A stretch of 64,000 bases of DNA, from NCBI RefSeq assembly GCF_017916275.1, contig NZ_JAFMST010000003.1, forward strand, positions 62,001-126,000. Reading direction: 5' to 3'. This DNA is from Rubellimicrobium arenae (lineage in GTDB: Bacteria; Pseudomonadota; Alphaproteobacteria; Rhodobacterales; Rhodobacteraceae). Numbering within the stretch: position 1 is the stretch's first letter; every line of letters begins with the position of its first letter. Both the position numbers and the translations under genes were made by a program. Shown in pieces: positions 53,625 through 63,525 of the stretch. Under the pieces are notes generated by a model that saw nothing but the letters and a program-made list of their open reading frames with translations, was not told where the DNA came from and made no database searches.

Positions 53625-54541
53625 GGCACTGGCCCGGTTTGCGCGGCACCCTGACCGAGGATCGGCCTCTGGCTGACCTCACCTGGCTGCGCGTCGGTGG
53701 CCCGGCAGACGCCCTCGTGCAGCCGGCCGATGTCGCTGACCTGAGCACGTTCCTGGCGGCTCTCCCGGTCGAAGTGCCGGTCTTCCCGATGGGCGTGGGT
53801 TCGAACCTGATCGTCCGGGACGGCGGGGTGCGTGGCGTGGTGATCCGGCTGGGCCGGGGGTTCAACGCCATCTCCGTCGAAGGCGGACGGATCAGGGCAG
53901 GGGCGGCAGCCCTGGACGCCCACGTCGCCCGCAAGGCGGCAGAGGGCGGCCGCGATCTGACCTTCCTGCGGACCATCCCGGGCACGGTGGGCGGGGCCGT
54001 GCGGATGAATGCCGGCTGCTACGGAGCCTATGTCGCCGACGTGCTTGTCGAGGTGACGGCCGTTCTGCGGAGCGGGGAAGTTGTGACCCTGCCCGCCGCC
54101 GCGCTTGGTCTGGCCTACAGGTCCAGCCAGCTTCCCGAAGGCGCCGTGATCGTCGAAGCCCTGTTCGAGGCTGGGGTGGGCGATCCGGCGATGCTGGCCG
54201 CCCGCATGGAGGACCAGATCGGCAAGAGGGACGCGACGCAGCCCACGCGGGACCGGACCGCAGGCTCCACGTTCCGGAATCCGGCCGGATATTCCAGCAC
54301 CGGCCGCGCCGACGACAGGCACGACCTGAAGGCCTGGAAGCTGATCGACGACGCCGGGATGCGGGGCGCGCGGCGGGGCGGGGCCATCATGAACCCGATG
54401 CACGCCAACTTTCTCACCAACGCCGGCGGCGCGACCGCCGCCGAGCTCGAAGCCTTGGGCGAGGATGTGCGGAAAGCGGTTTACGATCACGCCGGAGTGA
54501 GGCTAGAGTGGGAAATCATGCGGGTCGGCGAGCCCGCGTGA
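53621..54541 (+). CDS. murB: UDP-N-acetylenolpyruvoylglucosamine reductase
   Basis: 306 aa FAD enzyme producing UDP-MurNAc. [20 protein letters not shown] is the FAD-binding start, [17 protein letters not shown] follows, then the catalytic [17 protein letters not shown] and the type I region [13 protein letters not shown], and [15 protein letters not shown] with the active-site Glu near the C-terminus. ATG 53621 overlaps the DUF2484 stop by four bases. Confidence 0.95.
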   Translation: MRHWPGLRGTLTEDRPLADLTWLRVGGPADALVQPADVADLSTFLAALPVEVPVFPMGVGSNLIVRDGGVRGVVIRLGRGFNAISVEGGRIRAGAAALDAHVARKAAEGGRDLTFLRTIPGTVGGAVRMNAGCYGAYVADVLVEVTAVLRSGEVVTLPAAALGLAYRSSQLPEGAVIVEALFEAGVGDPAMLAARMEDQIGKRDATQPTRDRTAGSTFRNPAGYSSTGRADDRHDLKAWKLIDDAGMRGARRGGAIMNPMHANFLTNAGGATAAELEALGEDVRKAVYDHAGVRLEWEIMRVGEPA

Positions 54542-54634
54542 CACGTGTTTGGACGGCAAGGCGGTGCGGCTCCGGATAGGGGCCAAAGTGTAACAAGACG
54601 GACCGAAGAGTCCGCGAATGGGGCAGAAGCGGGC

Positions 54635-55549
54635 ATGTCGGGCAGGACAGGTCCCAGAGTCGCCGTCCTTATGGGCGGCCCATCGGCCGAGCGCGAAGTT
54701 TCGCTCTCGTCCGGGCGGCAATGCGCCGCGGCGCTGCGGGACGCAGGATACGATGCCGTCGAGGTGGACGCCGGGCTCGACCTGGCGCGGCAGCTCATGG
54801 AGCTGCGGCCGGAGGTCGCGTTCAACGCGCTTCACGGCCGCTGGGGCGAGGATGGCTGCGTCCAGGGCCTGCTGGAATGGCTCCGCATTCCCTACACCCA
54901 CTCGGGCGTGCTGGCCTCGGCCCTTGCCATGGACAAGCAGCGCGCCAAGGATGCGTTCCGCGCGGCCGGGCTGCCGGTCGTGGAAAGCAGGCTCGCCCCC
55001 CGGGACGAGGCGGCGTCGCGTCACCTCATGCCGCCGCCCTACGTGGTGAAACCCAACAACGAGGGCTCGTCGGTCGGCGTCTATATCGTGCCGGAAGGGG
55101 CGAACTCTCCTCCACGGCTGTCCACGTCGATGCCGGACACCGTCATGGTCGAGGCATTCGCCCCCGGGCGCGAGTTGACGACCGCCGTCCTTGGCGACCG
55201 GGCCCTGACCGTGACCGACATCCTGACGGACGGCTGGTACGACTACGACGCCAAGTATGCGCCGGGCGGCTCCCGCCATGTGGTGCCGGCCGAGGTGCCT
55301 CGGGACATCTTCGACGCCTGTCTGGACGTTGCCTTGCGGGCCCATCGCGCGCTGGGCTGCCGGGGCCTGTCCCGCACCGACTTCCGCTGGGATGAGCGCA
55401 AGGGCCGGGACGGGCTCGTCGTCCTGGAGTTGAACACCCAGCCCGGCATGACGCCCACGTCGCTGGCGCCCGAGCAGGCCCAGGCGATCGGCATGAGCTT
55501 CCCGGATCTGTGCCGCTGGCTGGTGGAGGATGCGTCATGCGGACGCTGA
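54635..55549 (+). CDS. ddl: D-alanine:D-alanine ligase
   Basis: 304 aa ATP-grasp enzyme. [19 protein letters not shown] is the N-terminal substrate loop, [17 protein letters not shown], the ATP-binding [35 protein letters not shown], and the Mg2+-site [15 protein letters not shown] are present. ATG 54635 is taken as start; the open frame extends to 54545 but the extra residues have no family likeness. The 3' end overlaps ftsQ by 13 nt. Confidence 0.94.
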   Translation: MSGRTGPRVAVLMGGPSAEREVSLSSGRQCAAALRDAGYDAVEVDAGLDLARQLMELRPEVAFNALHGRWGEDGCVQGLLEWLRIPYTHSGVLASALAMDKQRAKDAFRAAGLPVVESRLAPRDEAASRHLMPPPYVVKPNNEGSSVGVYIVPEGANSPPRLSTSMPDTVMVEAFAPGRELTTAVLGDRALTVTDILTDGWYDYDAKYAPGGSRHVVPAEVPRDIFDACLDVALRAHRALGCRGLSRTDFRWDERKGRDGLVVLELNTQPGMTPTSLAPEQAQAIGMSFPDLCRWLVEDASCGR

Positions 55550-56493
55550 TCCTGCTCTGGCGTCTGACGCTTCCATCGCTCCTGCGGGTGCCCATGGTGC
55601 CCCCGTCGGGCGGACGCCGCGATCCCGCCCCCTCGGTCTGGTCCTACCGTTACCAGCGGCTGATGCTCACGCCGTTCTACCGGCGCCTGTTCCATGTGGG
55701 GCTGCCCGCCGGCCTCGTGACGCTGATCGCACTTCTGTGGCTCGCCTCGGCTGACAATCGGGCTGCGCTCTCGGCGCGGTTCGAGGCCTGGAAGGACGCC
55801 GTCCAAGACCGCCCCGAGTTCATGGTCACGAAGATCGAGGTGACCGGCGCGGACCGTGCGCTCATGGCCGCCATCCGGGAGGTGGCCCGGCTCGACCTGC
55901 CGCTGTCCTCCTTCGATCTGGACGTGGATGCTCTGCGGCTGCGGATCACCGACCTGACCGCCGTGCGATCGGCCCAGGTCCGCGTGAATCCCGGCGGCAC
56001 CCTCGAGATCGCGGTGGCGCAGCGCAACCCCGTCGCGGTCTGGCGCTATGCCGACGGCCTTCGCCTGATCGACGCCGAGGGCGTCATGACCGGCATGATC
56101 GCCGAGCGGGCCGACCGGTCCGACCTGCCGCTGATCGCCGGGGACGGGGCCAAGGACGCCATCGACGAGGCGCTGGCGCTCTTTGCCGCCGCCGCCCCGA
56201 TCGCGCCGAGGGTCCGGGGGCTCGTCCGCATGGGCGAACGGCGCTGGGACATGGTGCTCGACAACGATCTCCGGATCCTCCTCCCGACCGAGCAGCCCGT
56301 CCAGGCACTCGAGCGGGTGATCGCGCTGCACCAGGCGCAGGAACTGCTCGACCGCGACGTCGCGGTCGTGGACATGCGGCTGGGCGACCGCCCGACCGTC
56401 CGCCTGAACCCCCCTGCCTTGGCGACGCTCCGCGCCGCTGCGGCAGCCGTCGCAACCACCGCCGCCGCCGCGCCCGTCTTCGAGGATCACTGA
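55537..56493 (+). CDS. ftsQ: Cell division protein FtsQ
   Basis: 318 aa bitopic divisome protein. Cytoplasmic N-terminus with basic and Pro-rich stretch, membrane segment at about 67-83 ([16 protein letters not shown]), then a POTRA domain ([20 protein letters not shown]) and beta domain ([36 protein letters not shown]). Ends with an Ala-rich tail. Overlaps ddl by 13 nt and ftsA by one base. Connects FtsL/FtsB and FtsA/FtsZ sides of the divisome. Confidence 0.93.
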   Translation: MRTLILLWRLTLPSLLRVPMVPPSGGRRDPAPSVWSYRYQRLMLTPFYRRLFHVGLPAGLVTLIALLWLASADNRAALSARFEAWKDAVQDRPEFMVTKIEVTGADRALMAAIREVARLDLPLSSFDLDVDALRLRITDLTAVRSAQVRVNPGGTLEIAVAQRNPVAVWRYADGLRLIDAEGVMTGMIAERADRSDLPLIAGDGAKDAIDEALALFAAAAPIAPRVRGLVRMGERRWDMVLDNDLRILLPTEQPVQALERVIALHQAQELLDRDVAVVDMRLGDRPTVRLNPPALATLRAAAAAVATTAAAAPVFEDH

Positions 56494-57827
56494 TGCGCCC
56501 CCTTTACGAAACCCAGCGACTCATGCGCGGCATTCGGCGGGCCGCGCTCCAGCGGGGCGTCATCGCCATCCTTGACCTTGGAACTTCCAAGACGGCGTGC
56601 CTGGTGCTTCGGTTCGACGGGCCGCAGCGGTCGCAGCCCGTCGACGGGGTCGGGCCGATGGCCGGGCAATCGCAGTTCAAGGTGATCGGCCACGCCGTGA
56701 CCCGGTCCCGCGGCGTGCGCTATGGCGAAGTCGACTCGATGGGCGAGACCGAGCGGGCGATCCGCACCGCCGTGCAGGCCGCGCAGAAGGACGCGCAGGT
56801 GCGGGTGGACCATGTCATCGTCTGCTTCTCCGGCGCGCGGCCCGAAAGCTTTGGCCTCTTCGGCGAGGCCGAGGTCGAAGGGGCGACGGTGGACGGCTGG
56901 GACATCGGGCGTGTCCTCGCATCCTGCGACGCGCCGGACATCGGCCATGGCCGCGAGGTGCTGCACGCGCAACCCGTGAACTGGTCGCTGGATCACCGGT
57001 CCGGCTTGGCCGATCCGCGCGGGCAGGTCGGGCAGCGACTGTCCTCGGATCTCCATCTGCTCGCCGTCGACGGCGCCGCGATCGAGACGCTGCTCCTCTG
57101 CCTCAAGCGGTGCGACCTGGAATGCGCGGGGATCGCCTCGTCCGCCTACGTGTCCGGCATCGCGAGCCTTGTCGAGGACGAGCAGGAGCTGGGCGCGGTC
57201 TGCATCGACATGGGCGGCGGGACGACCGGGCTGTCGGTCTTCATGCGCAAGCACATGGTCTACGCCGACTCGGTCCGCATGGGCGGGGAGCATGTCACGG
57301 CGGACATCTCCATGGGTCTCCAGATCCCCATGGCGATGGCGGAGCGGATCAAGACCCTCTACGGCGGGGTCGTGGCCACCGGCAAGGACGACCGGGAGCT
57401 CATCCCCATCGGCGGCGACACCGGCGACTGGGAGCATGACCGCCGCGTGGTCTCGCGCACCGAGCTGATCGGCATCATGCGCCCGCGCGTCGAGGAGATC
57501 CTGGAGGAAGTCCGGGCGCGGCTCGACGTGGCGGGCTTCGACAAGCTTCCGTCGCAGAGCATCGTCCTCACGGGGGGCGGCAGCCTCATTCCGGGGCTGG
57601 ACGGGCTCGCCGCGCGGATCCTGGGCCGCAAGGTCAGGCTGGGGCGGCCGCTGCGCGTGCAGGGCCTTCCGCAGGCCGCAACCGGGGCGGCCTTTTCCGC
57701 GTCCGTCGGGCTCACGCTGTTCGCGGCGAATCCACAGGACGAATGGTGGGACTTCGAGATCCCGCCCGACCGCCAGTCCGCCCGATCCTTCCGCCGTGCC
57801 GTGAAGTGGTTCAAGGATAACTGGTGA
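56493..57827 (+). CDS. ftsA: Cell division protein FtsA
   Basis: 444 aa actin-like ATPase that tethers FtsZ to the membrane. IAILDLGTSKTACLVLRF is phosphate-1, then GVRYGEVDSMGETERAIR with the SHS2/1C region, CIDMGGGTTGLSVFM phosphate-2, VLTGGGSLIPGLDGLAARIL adenosine motif. The C-terminal RSFRRAVKWFKDNW is an amphipathic membrane-targeting helix. The start codon overlaps the ftsQ stop. Confidence 0.95.
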   Translation: MRPLYETQRLMRGIRRAALQRGVIAILDLGTSKTACLVLRFDGPQRSQPVDGVGPMAGQSQFKVIGHAVTRSRGVRYGEVDSMGETERAIRTAVQAAQKDAQVRVDHVIVCFSGARPESFGLFGEAEVEGATVDGWDIGRVLASCDAPDIGHGREVLHAQPVNWSLDHRSGLADPRGQVGQRLSSDLHLLAVDGAAIETLLLCLKRCDLECAGIASSAYVSGIASLVEDEQELGAVCIDMGGGTTGLSVFMRKHMVYADSVRMGGEHVTADISMGLQIPMAMAERIKTLYGGVVATGKDDRELIPIGGDTGDWEHDRRVVSRTELIGIMRPRVEEILEEVRARLDVAGFDKLPSQSIVLTGGGSLIPGLDGLAARILGRKVRLGRPLRVQGLPQAATGAAFSASVGLTLFAANPQDEWWDFEIPPDRQSARSFRRAVKWFKDNW

Positions 57828-58045
57828 CGGGCAAGTTCCCGCCGATGCGCCAGCGACACGCGGGATGCGTATGATTATCCCCATGGAGATTGTACGGCGA
57901 GTGTGTTTTTGGCGTGACGGCGCGAGAGGGCCCCAGTAGGATGGTGGGCACCGTCAGCGAAGTCCGGAACGGGACCGGATCGGAACAGGGCGGCGGCCGT
58001 TCGGACAGCGGCTCGATAACACGAATCAAACAGGCGGACAGCGCG

Positions 58046-59647
58046 ATGGCACTCAACCTCTCCCTGCCAGGGCAGGAAGACCTCAAGCCCCGGATCACCG
58101 TGTTCGGCGTGGGCGGCGCCGGCGGAAACGCGGTGAACAACATGATCGACAAGCAGCTCGAAGGGGTCGAGTTCGTCGTCGCCAACACGGATGCGCAGGC
58201 GCTCAAGCAGTCCAACGCGCCCGCCAAGATCCAGATGGGCGTGAAGGTCACCGAGGGCTTGGGCGCGGGCGCGCGTCCCTCCGTCGGCGCCGCCGCCGCC
58301 GAGGAATCGATCCAGCAGATCGTGGACCACCTCGCCGGGGCGCATATGTGCTTCATCACCGCCGGCATGGGCGGCGGCACCGGCACCGGCGCCGCGCCGA
58401 TCATCGCGCAGGCCGCCCGCGAGATGGGCGTGCTGACCGTCGGCGTCGTGACCAAGCCCTTCCAGTTCGAGGGCGCCAAGCGGATGCGCCAGGCCGAGGA
58501 CGGGCTCGAAGCCCTCCAGAAGGTCGTGGATACGCTGATCATCATCCCGAACCAGAACCTGTTCCGCCTCGCCACCGAGAACACGACCTTCACCGAGGCC
58601 TTCGCGCTGGCCGACGACGTCCTGTACCAGGGCGTGAAGGGCGTGACCGACCTGATGGTCCGTCCGGGTCTCATCAACCTCGACTTCGCGGATGTCCGCG
58701 CCGTGATGGACGAGATGGGCAAGGCGATGATGGGCACCGGCGAGGCCGAGGGGCCGGACCGCGCCACCCATGCCGCCGAAAAGGCCATCGCGAACCCGCT
58801 CCTCGACGAGATCAGCCTCAAGGGCGCCAAGGGCGTGCTGATCAACATCACCGGCGGCTACGACATGACCCTCTTCGAGCTCGACGAGGCCGCGAACAAG
58901 ATCCGCGAGATGGTCGACGAAGACGCCAACATCATCGTGGGCTCCACGCTCGATACCGACATGGGCGGCAAGATGCGCGTGTCCGTCGTGGCGACCGGGA
59001 TCGACGCCTCGGCCAGCCGTCTCGAGCCGCCGATGCCCCGTCGTTCGATGAAGGAACCGCTGCGGAGCGAAGCGCCCGCCGCGGCCCCGCCCGCCGCCCG
59101 GCCTGCGCCCCAGCCGCAGCCGGTCGTTGCCCGGACGGCGCCGGCCCCCACGGCCCGGCCGATCCCCGCGCCGGTGCAGCCCGTCGCCGAGGAACCGGAC
59201 TACGAGGCGCGTTCCTTCGTCCAGCCGACCCCGGCTGTCGAGCAGTACGACGCGCCCGAAGCCGACGATCTTCCGCCCCCGGCCTACCGGCCGCGCCCGG
59301 AACCCGCGGCTCAGGCCCCGCTGCCCCAGGCCACATCCCGCGCTCCGGCCGGGACGCCGACGCCCGAGGCGCTTGCCCGTCTGCGCAACATGGCGACGCG
59401 CGCCGCCGAGGCCCGCGCCGCCGATCCGCGTCAGTCCGACTCCCGTGCCGCGCCCAGCGCGCCGCAGGCCGACAAGGCGCGTTTCGGGATCAACTCCCTC
59501 ATCAACCGCATGACGGGGCAGCCCGCGGCCGAAGGCAACGGCGGATCCGCCGTCCAGCGTGCGCCGCGCCCGTCCTACGAGGCGCAGCCCGAGGCCGAGC
59601 AGGAGCGGGCCGACATTCCCGCCTTCCTTCGTCGCCAGGCGAACTGA
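58046..59647 (+). CDS. ftsZ: Cell division protein FtsZ
   Basis: 533 aa tubulin-like GTPase forming the Z ring. [18 protein letters not shown] begins the GTP-binding domain, GGGTGTG lies at 109-115, and the T7 synergy loop region is [11 protein letters not shown]. After about residue 330 follows a long Pro/Ala-rich linker, and a C-terminal peptide (IPAFLRRQ) that binds FtsA ends the chain. The long linker is usual in alphaproteobacteria. 218 bp separate it from ftsA, so it probably has its own promoter. A GC-rich hairpin with GCAA loop follows. Confidence 0.96.
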   Translation: MALNLSLPGQEDLKPRITVFGVGGAGGNAVNNMIDKQLEGVEFVVANTDAQALKQSNAPAKIQMGVKVTEGLGAGARPSVGAAAAEESIQQIVDHLAGAHMCFITAGMGGGTGTGAAPIIAQAAREMGVLTVGVVTKPFQFEGAKRMRQAEDGLEALQKVVDTLIIIPNQNLFRLATENTTFTEAFALADDVLYQGVKGVTDLMVRPGLINLDFADVRAVMDEMGKAMMGTGEAEGPDRATHAAEKAIANPLLDEISLKGAKGVLINITGGYDMTLFELDEAANKIREMVDEDANIIVGSTLDTDMGGKMRVSVVATGIDASASRLEPPMPRRSMKEPLRSEAPAAAPPAARPAPQPQPVVARTAPAPTARPIPAPVQPVAEEPDYEARSFVQPTPAVEQYDAPEADDLPPPAYRPRPEPAAQAPLPQATSRAPAGTPTPEALARLRNMATRAAEARAADPRQSDSRAAPSAPQADKARFGINSLINRMTGQPAAEGNGGSAVQRAPRPSYEAQPEAEQERADIPAFLRRQAN

Positions 59648-59669
59648 GCCTTTGGCCCAGCAAGATCTG

Positions 59670-59698
59670 AAGGGCCGTCCGCAAGGGCGGCCCTTTGG
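59670..59698 (+). terminator. Terminator-like hairpin between ftsZ and lpxC
   Basis: AAGGGCCGTCC (59670-59680) pairs with GGGCGGCCCTT (59685-59695), 11 pairs including one G-U, closed by a GCAA tetraloop, starting 22 bases after the ftsZ stop. Only a short T-run (TTT) follows, so read-through into lpxC is possible. Confidence 0.65.
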
Positions 59699-59771
59699 GA
59701 TTCCGGGCCAGCGGACTGTTTCAAAGAGTCAGAATACGTGAATTGGCGACTCGGGGCCGGGTTCTTATCTC

Positions 59772-60731
59772 ATGGATCCGAGCAGAACGAAGGCCAAGGC
59801 CGTGCAGACGACTCTCCTCCAGCCCGTCACCGTTGCGGGAATCGGGCTTCATTCCGGCGCGCCGGTGCGCGTCACACTCCGGGCGGCAACGCCCGGGACC
59901 GGCATCACGTTCCGTCGCGTGGACATCACGGACAGGGTCGCGGTGATCCCGGCCAGCTGGGATCGTGTGCAGGTCTCTCCTCTCAACACGCGGATCATCA
60001 ACGCCGACGGCGTCAGCATCTCGACCATCGAGCATCTGATGGCGGCCTTCGCGGGGACGGGGGTGACGAATGCCTTGGTCGAGATCGATGCGCCCGAGGT
60101 GCCGATCCTCGATGGATCCGCGGCGCCTTGGGTCCAGGCGATTCTCCGGGCAGGCCTCATCGCGTCGAGTGAGCCGCTGGAACTGATCGAGGTTCTGGAG
60201 CCGGTCGAGGTGCGGGACGGAGCCGCGATGGCCCGGCTGGAGCCCTCGGACCACCAGAGCATGGCCTTCGTCATCGATTTCCCGGACGCCGCCATCGGCC
60301 ATCAGGAACGGACACTCGACCTGATCGGCAACGCCTTCCTGCGCGAACTGTCCGACAGCCGGACCTTCTGCAGGGCCTCGGACGTGGAAGCTATGCGCAA
60401 GCAGGGTCTGGCGCTGGGCGGCACCTTCCTCAATGCGGTCGTCGTCGACGGAGCTCGGGTCCTGACGCCAGGGGGGCTGCGCCACCCGGACGAAGCCGTG
60501 CGGCACAAGATGCTGGATGCCGTGGGGGACCTTTACACGGCCGGGTCTCCGATCCTGGGACGCTATGTCGGCGTGCGGGCTGGTCATGCGATCACCAACC
60601 GTCTTCTGCGGGCTCTGTTCTCCAGGCCCGAGGCTTGGCGGCGGGTCCCCTGCGACGAGGCTACGCGCAGCCGGATTCTGGGCGCGGGCGTCGTCGATGC
60701 GGGACTGGCCGACTTGCAAGCCGTGGCGTGA
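59772..60731 (+). CDS. lpxC: UDP-3-O-acyl-N-acetylglucosamine deacetylase
   Basis: 319 aa zinc deacetylase, the committed step of lipid A synthesis. TTLLQPVTVAGIGLHSG is the usual start, STIEHLMAAFAG provides one zinc His, and HKMLDAVGDLYTAG provides the second His and the Asp ligand. LDGSAAPWV and SRTFCRASDVEAM are further LpxC landmarks. It closes the dcw cluster as in many proteobacteria. It follows the ftsZ terminator-like hairpin by about 75 bp. Confidence 0.95.
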   Translation: MDPSRTKAKAVQTTLLQPVTVAGIGLHSGAPVRVTLRAATPGTGITFRRVDITDRVAVIPASWDRVQVSPLNTRIINADGVSISTIEHLMAAFAGTGVTNALVEIDAPEVPILDGSAAPWVQAILRAGLIASSEPLELIEVLEPVEVRDGAAMARLEPSDHQSMAFVIDFPDAAIGHQERTLDLIGNAFLRELSDSRTFCRASDVEAMRKQGLALGGTFLNAVVVDGARVLTPGGLRHPDEAVRHKMLDAVGDLYTAGSPILGRYVGVRAGHAITNRLLRALFSRPEAWRRVPCDEATRSRILGAGVVDAGLADLQAVA

Positions 60732-60841
60732 GTCGCACGGTCGTGGGCGAATGTGGATTTTGCCCCCTCTGAAAGCGTGCTAATCGAGCCGGGACGGGGA
60801 CTCTGGCGGTCCTCCAATCACAAACTGCGGCGAGGCGCGGG

Positions 60842-61687
60842 ATGGCGAGAGGGTGGGGACGGGCAGCATTGTGGATCGCGATGGCGGTCGGCCTGTCGGC
60901 GTGCGGCAAGACGGCAGGTGATGGCTTTCGTGAATCTGGCGCGCTCGACTCGCTGACTCCCGAGCAGATCTACCTGCGCGGGGAATCGATGCTCGAGGAC
61001 GGGCGCGAGGATGATGCGGCGTTCTATTTCTCGGAGATCGAACGCCTTTATCCGTACTCTGAATGGGCCAAACGCGGGCTCATCATGGCGGCGTTCTCCT
61101 TTCACCGCGACCGCGACTACGAGGAGGCGAGGGCCGCCGCGCAACGATACCTCGACTTCTATCCGGCCGAGGAGGACGCGGCTTATGCGCAGTATCTCCT
61201 CGCGCTCAGCTACTATGACCAGATCGATGACGTGGGTCGTGACCAAGGCCTGACATTCCAGGCGCTTCAGGCGCTCCGCACCCTGATCGAGGTCTATCCG
61301 GACAGCCCTTATGCCGCGGATGCGATGGTCAAGTTCGACCTGGCGTTCGACCACTTGGCGGCCAAGGAGATGGAGATCGGCCGCTACTACCTTGGCCGCG
61401 AACATTATACGGCGGCCATCAACCGGTTCCGTGTCGTCGTTGAGGATTATCAGACGACCCGCCACACGCCCGAAGCGTTGCACCGCCTGGTCGAGGCCTA
61501 TCTGGCCCTTGGCCTGACGGACGAGGCACAGTCGGCCGGGGCAATCCTGGGCTACAACTATCAGGATACGGACTGGTATCGTGACAGCTATGCCCTGTTG
61601 ACCGGGCGCGGCCTGCGCCCCGAAGCCGCTGGCGACAACTGGCTGTCAGCCATCTACCGGCAGGTCGTCCAAGGCAACTGGATCTGA
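60842..61687 (+). CDS. bamD: Outer membrane protein assembly factor BamD
   Basis: 281 aa outer-membrane lipoprotein of the BAM complex. Signal peptide with lipobox LSAC, lipidated Cys C21. The mature protein has tetratricopeptide-like repeats (YLRGESMLEDGREDDAAFYF; FHRDRDYEEARAAAQRYLDF; VYPDSPYAADAMVKFDLA; YYLGREHYTAAINRFRVVV), typical of BamD/ComL. It follows lpxC by 110 bp, a gene order common in Rhodobacterales. Confidence 0.93.
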   Translation: MARGWGRAALWIAMAVGLSACGKTAGDGFRESGALDSLTPEQIYLRGESMLEDGREDDAAFYFSEIERLYPYSEWAKRGLIMAAFSFHRDRDYEEARAAAQRYLDFYPAEEDAAYAQYLLALSYYDQIDDVGRDQGLTFQALQALRTLIEVYPDSPYAADAMVKFDLAFDHLAAKEMEIGRYYLGREHYTAAINRFRVVVEDYQTTRHTPEALHRLVEAYLALGLTDEAQSAGAILGYNYQDTDWYRDSYALLTGRGLRPEAAGDNWLSAIYRQVVQGNWI

Positions 61688-61701
61688 GATGCGAACCGGA
61701 T

Positions 61702-61727
61702 CGGGCGACAGGAGCACCTGTCGTCCG
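61702..61727 (+). terminator. Hairpin downstream of bamD
   Basis: CGGGCGACAGG (61702-61712) and CCTGTCGTCCG (61717-61727) pair along 11 positions including one G-U, with a 4-nt AGCA loop, 14 bases past the bamD stop. It is followed by GGCGGACGG rather than Ts. Confidence 0.5.
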
Positions 61728-61931
61728 GGCGGACGGGACGGCGAACGTTCCGGCATCAGCAGAAATTGGGCCGTCATGGCTCCGGCGTCATAGGACGGCC
61801 CGGAGATTACGAGCAGCCGCGCCGAACACCCGGACCGCCTTGGGGACGGAGGTCGGTCGTGATGGAACAAAGGTCCGGGCCAATATGGCTCGGACCTCCT
61901 GGACCTTTCGGTTCGACCGCTCCAGCCTGCG

Positions 61932-63461
61932 CTACATTACGGCGCCCATCTGCCACGGCACGAACTCGGCTCCGCCAAAGCCCAGCTCCTCGGACTTGGT
62001 GTGCTGGCCGCTGGCCGTCGCGATGAACTTTTCGAAGATCTCGCGGCCCTTCTCCTCCAGCGACACGCCTTCAGAGACGATGTCGCCGCAGTTGACGTCC
62101 ATGTCCTCGCTCATCCGGCCGTACATCTCGCTGTTGGTGGCGAGCTTGATGCAGGGCACCGGTTTGTAGCCCGACACCGAGCCGCGTCCTGTCGTGAACA
62201 CGATCAGGTTCGCGCCCGAGGCGATCTGCCCGGTGACCGAGCAAGGGTCGTAGCCGGGCGAATCCATGTAGACGAAGCCGCGCTTGGTGATGGGCTCGCC
62301 GAACTTGTAGACCTCGGTCAGCGGGGCCGTGCCGCCCTTGGCGACGGCGCCCAGCGATTTTTCAAGGATCGTGGTCAGGCCGCCCTTCTTGTTGCCGGGG
62401 GAGGGGTTGTTGTCCATCTCGCCGCCGTTGCGGGCGGTGTAGTCCTCCCACCACTTGATGCGTTCGACGATCTTCTCGCCCACCTCGCGGGAGACGGCGC
62501 GGCGGGTCAGCAGGTGCTCGGCCCCGTAGATCTCGGGCGTCTCGCTCAGGATCGTGGTGCCGCCATGGGCCACCAGCAGGTCCGAGGCCGCGCCCAGCGC
62601 CGGGTTCGCGGTGATGCCGGAATAGCCGTCCGATCCGCCGCACTGCATCCCGATCACGAGGTGCTCCAGCCCCGCGGGCTCGCGCACGGCCTTGGCCGCC
62701 GACTCGGCCATCTCGCGCAGGATCGCCACGCCCTTCTCGACGGTGCGGCGGGTGCCGCCGGTCTGCTGGATCGTCATATAGCGGAAGGCCCCATCGCCCC
62801 GCATCCGGCCCTTGCCGATGAGGTCCGGCACCTGCATCACCTCGCAGCCCAGGCCGACCAGGAGGATGCCCGCGAAGTTCGGGTTCCTCGAATAGCCCTG
62901 CAGCGTGCGGAACAGCGTCTCGTAACCTTCGTCCTTGCCGCTCATCCCGCAGCCGGTGCCGTGGACGATCGGCACGACGCCGTCGATGGCCGGGTTGTCG
63001 CGCAGCCACGGCTCCCGCTCGCAGGCTTCGGCGATGAAGCGGGCGACCGAGCCAGAGCAGTTCACAGAGGTGATGACGCCCAGGTAGTTCCGCGTGCCCA
63101 CCTGCCCGTCGGCGCGATGATAGCCGTCGAAGGTCCGTGTTTCGGTCACAAGGGGGAGGGGGCGGATGTCGGTGCCAAAGGCGTAATCGGTGTCGTGCGC
63201 CCCCATGCCGAGGTTGTGGCTATGCACATGCTCGCCGGGATGGATGGGCTGCGTGGCCGCGCCGATGATCTGGCCGTAGCGGATCACATTGCCCCCGGGC
63301 GCGATAGGCGCGACCGCGATCTTGTGGCCGCGCGGCACCGGGCCGGGGAGGGGCAGGCCCAGTTCGGGCAGGACCGTTCCGGCTGCGAGGTCGGCAAGCG
63401 CGATCACCACGTTGTCGGCCGGATGAAGGCGGATCGTGGCGGATGTCATCTGGTCGAGCAT
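61932..63461 (-). CDS. UxaA family hydrolase (altronate/galactarate dehydratase-like)
   Basis: 509 aa. N-terminal SAF domain (residues about 8-85: VVIALADLAAGTVLPE; KIAVAPIAPGGNVIRYG; HVHSHNLGMG), followed by the large C-terminal dehydratase domain with GYHRADGQVGTRNYLGVI, CGGSDGYSGITANPALG, NNPSPGNKKGGLTTILEKSLG and TTGRGSVSGYKPVPCIKLATN. Both domains are present, as in UxaA proteins that dehydrate altronate or related sugar acids with an Fe2+ or Mn2+ centre. GGGGGAGG precedes ATG 63461. It is divergent from a GntR regulator that probably controls it. Confidence 0.9.
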   Translation of the reverse strand: MLDQMTSATIRLHPADNVVIALADLAAGTVLPELGLPLPGPVPRGHKIAVAPIAPGGNVIRYGQIIGAATQPIHPGEHVHSHNLGMGAHDTDYAFGTDIRPLPLVTETRTFDGYHRADGQVGTRNYLGVITSVNCSGSVARFIAEACEREPWLRDNPAIDGVVPIVHGTGCGMSGKDEGYETLFRTLQGYSRNPNFAGILLVGLGCEVMQVPDLIGKGRMRGDGAFRYMTIQQTGGTRRTVEKGVAILREMAESAAKAVREPAGLEHLVIGMQCGGSDGYSGITANPALGAASDLLVAHGGTTILSETPEIYGAEHLLTRRAVSREVGEKIVERIKWWEDYTARNGGEMDNNPSPGNKKGGLTTILEKSLGAVAKGGTAPLTEVYKFGEPITKRGFVYMDSPGYDPCSVTGQIASGANLIVFTTGRGSVSGYKPVPCIKLATNSEMYGRMSEDMDVNCGDIVSEGVSLEEKGREIFEKFIATASGQHTKSEELGFGGAEFVPWQMGAVM

Positions 63462-63513
63462 GGGTCCTCCCCCTCTGGAGCCGGAACGTTGACTTGATTC
63501 GGCCTGTAGCTAA

Positions 63514-63525
63514 CATGCTAGCATG
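63514..63525. promoter_or_regulatory. Palindrome at the GntR start codon, candidate operator
   Basis: CATGCTAGCATG is a perfect 12-bp palindrome at 63514-63525, covering the ATG (63523-63525) of the GntR-family gene and lying in the 61-bp divergent gap to uxaA. GCTA occurs three times around it (63508-63521). It could be the GntR autoregulatory operator. Confidence 0.35.
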
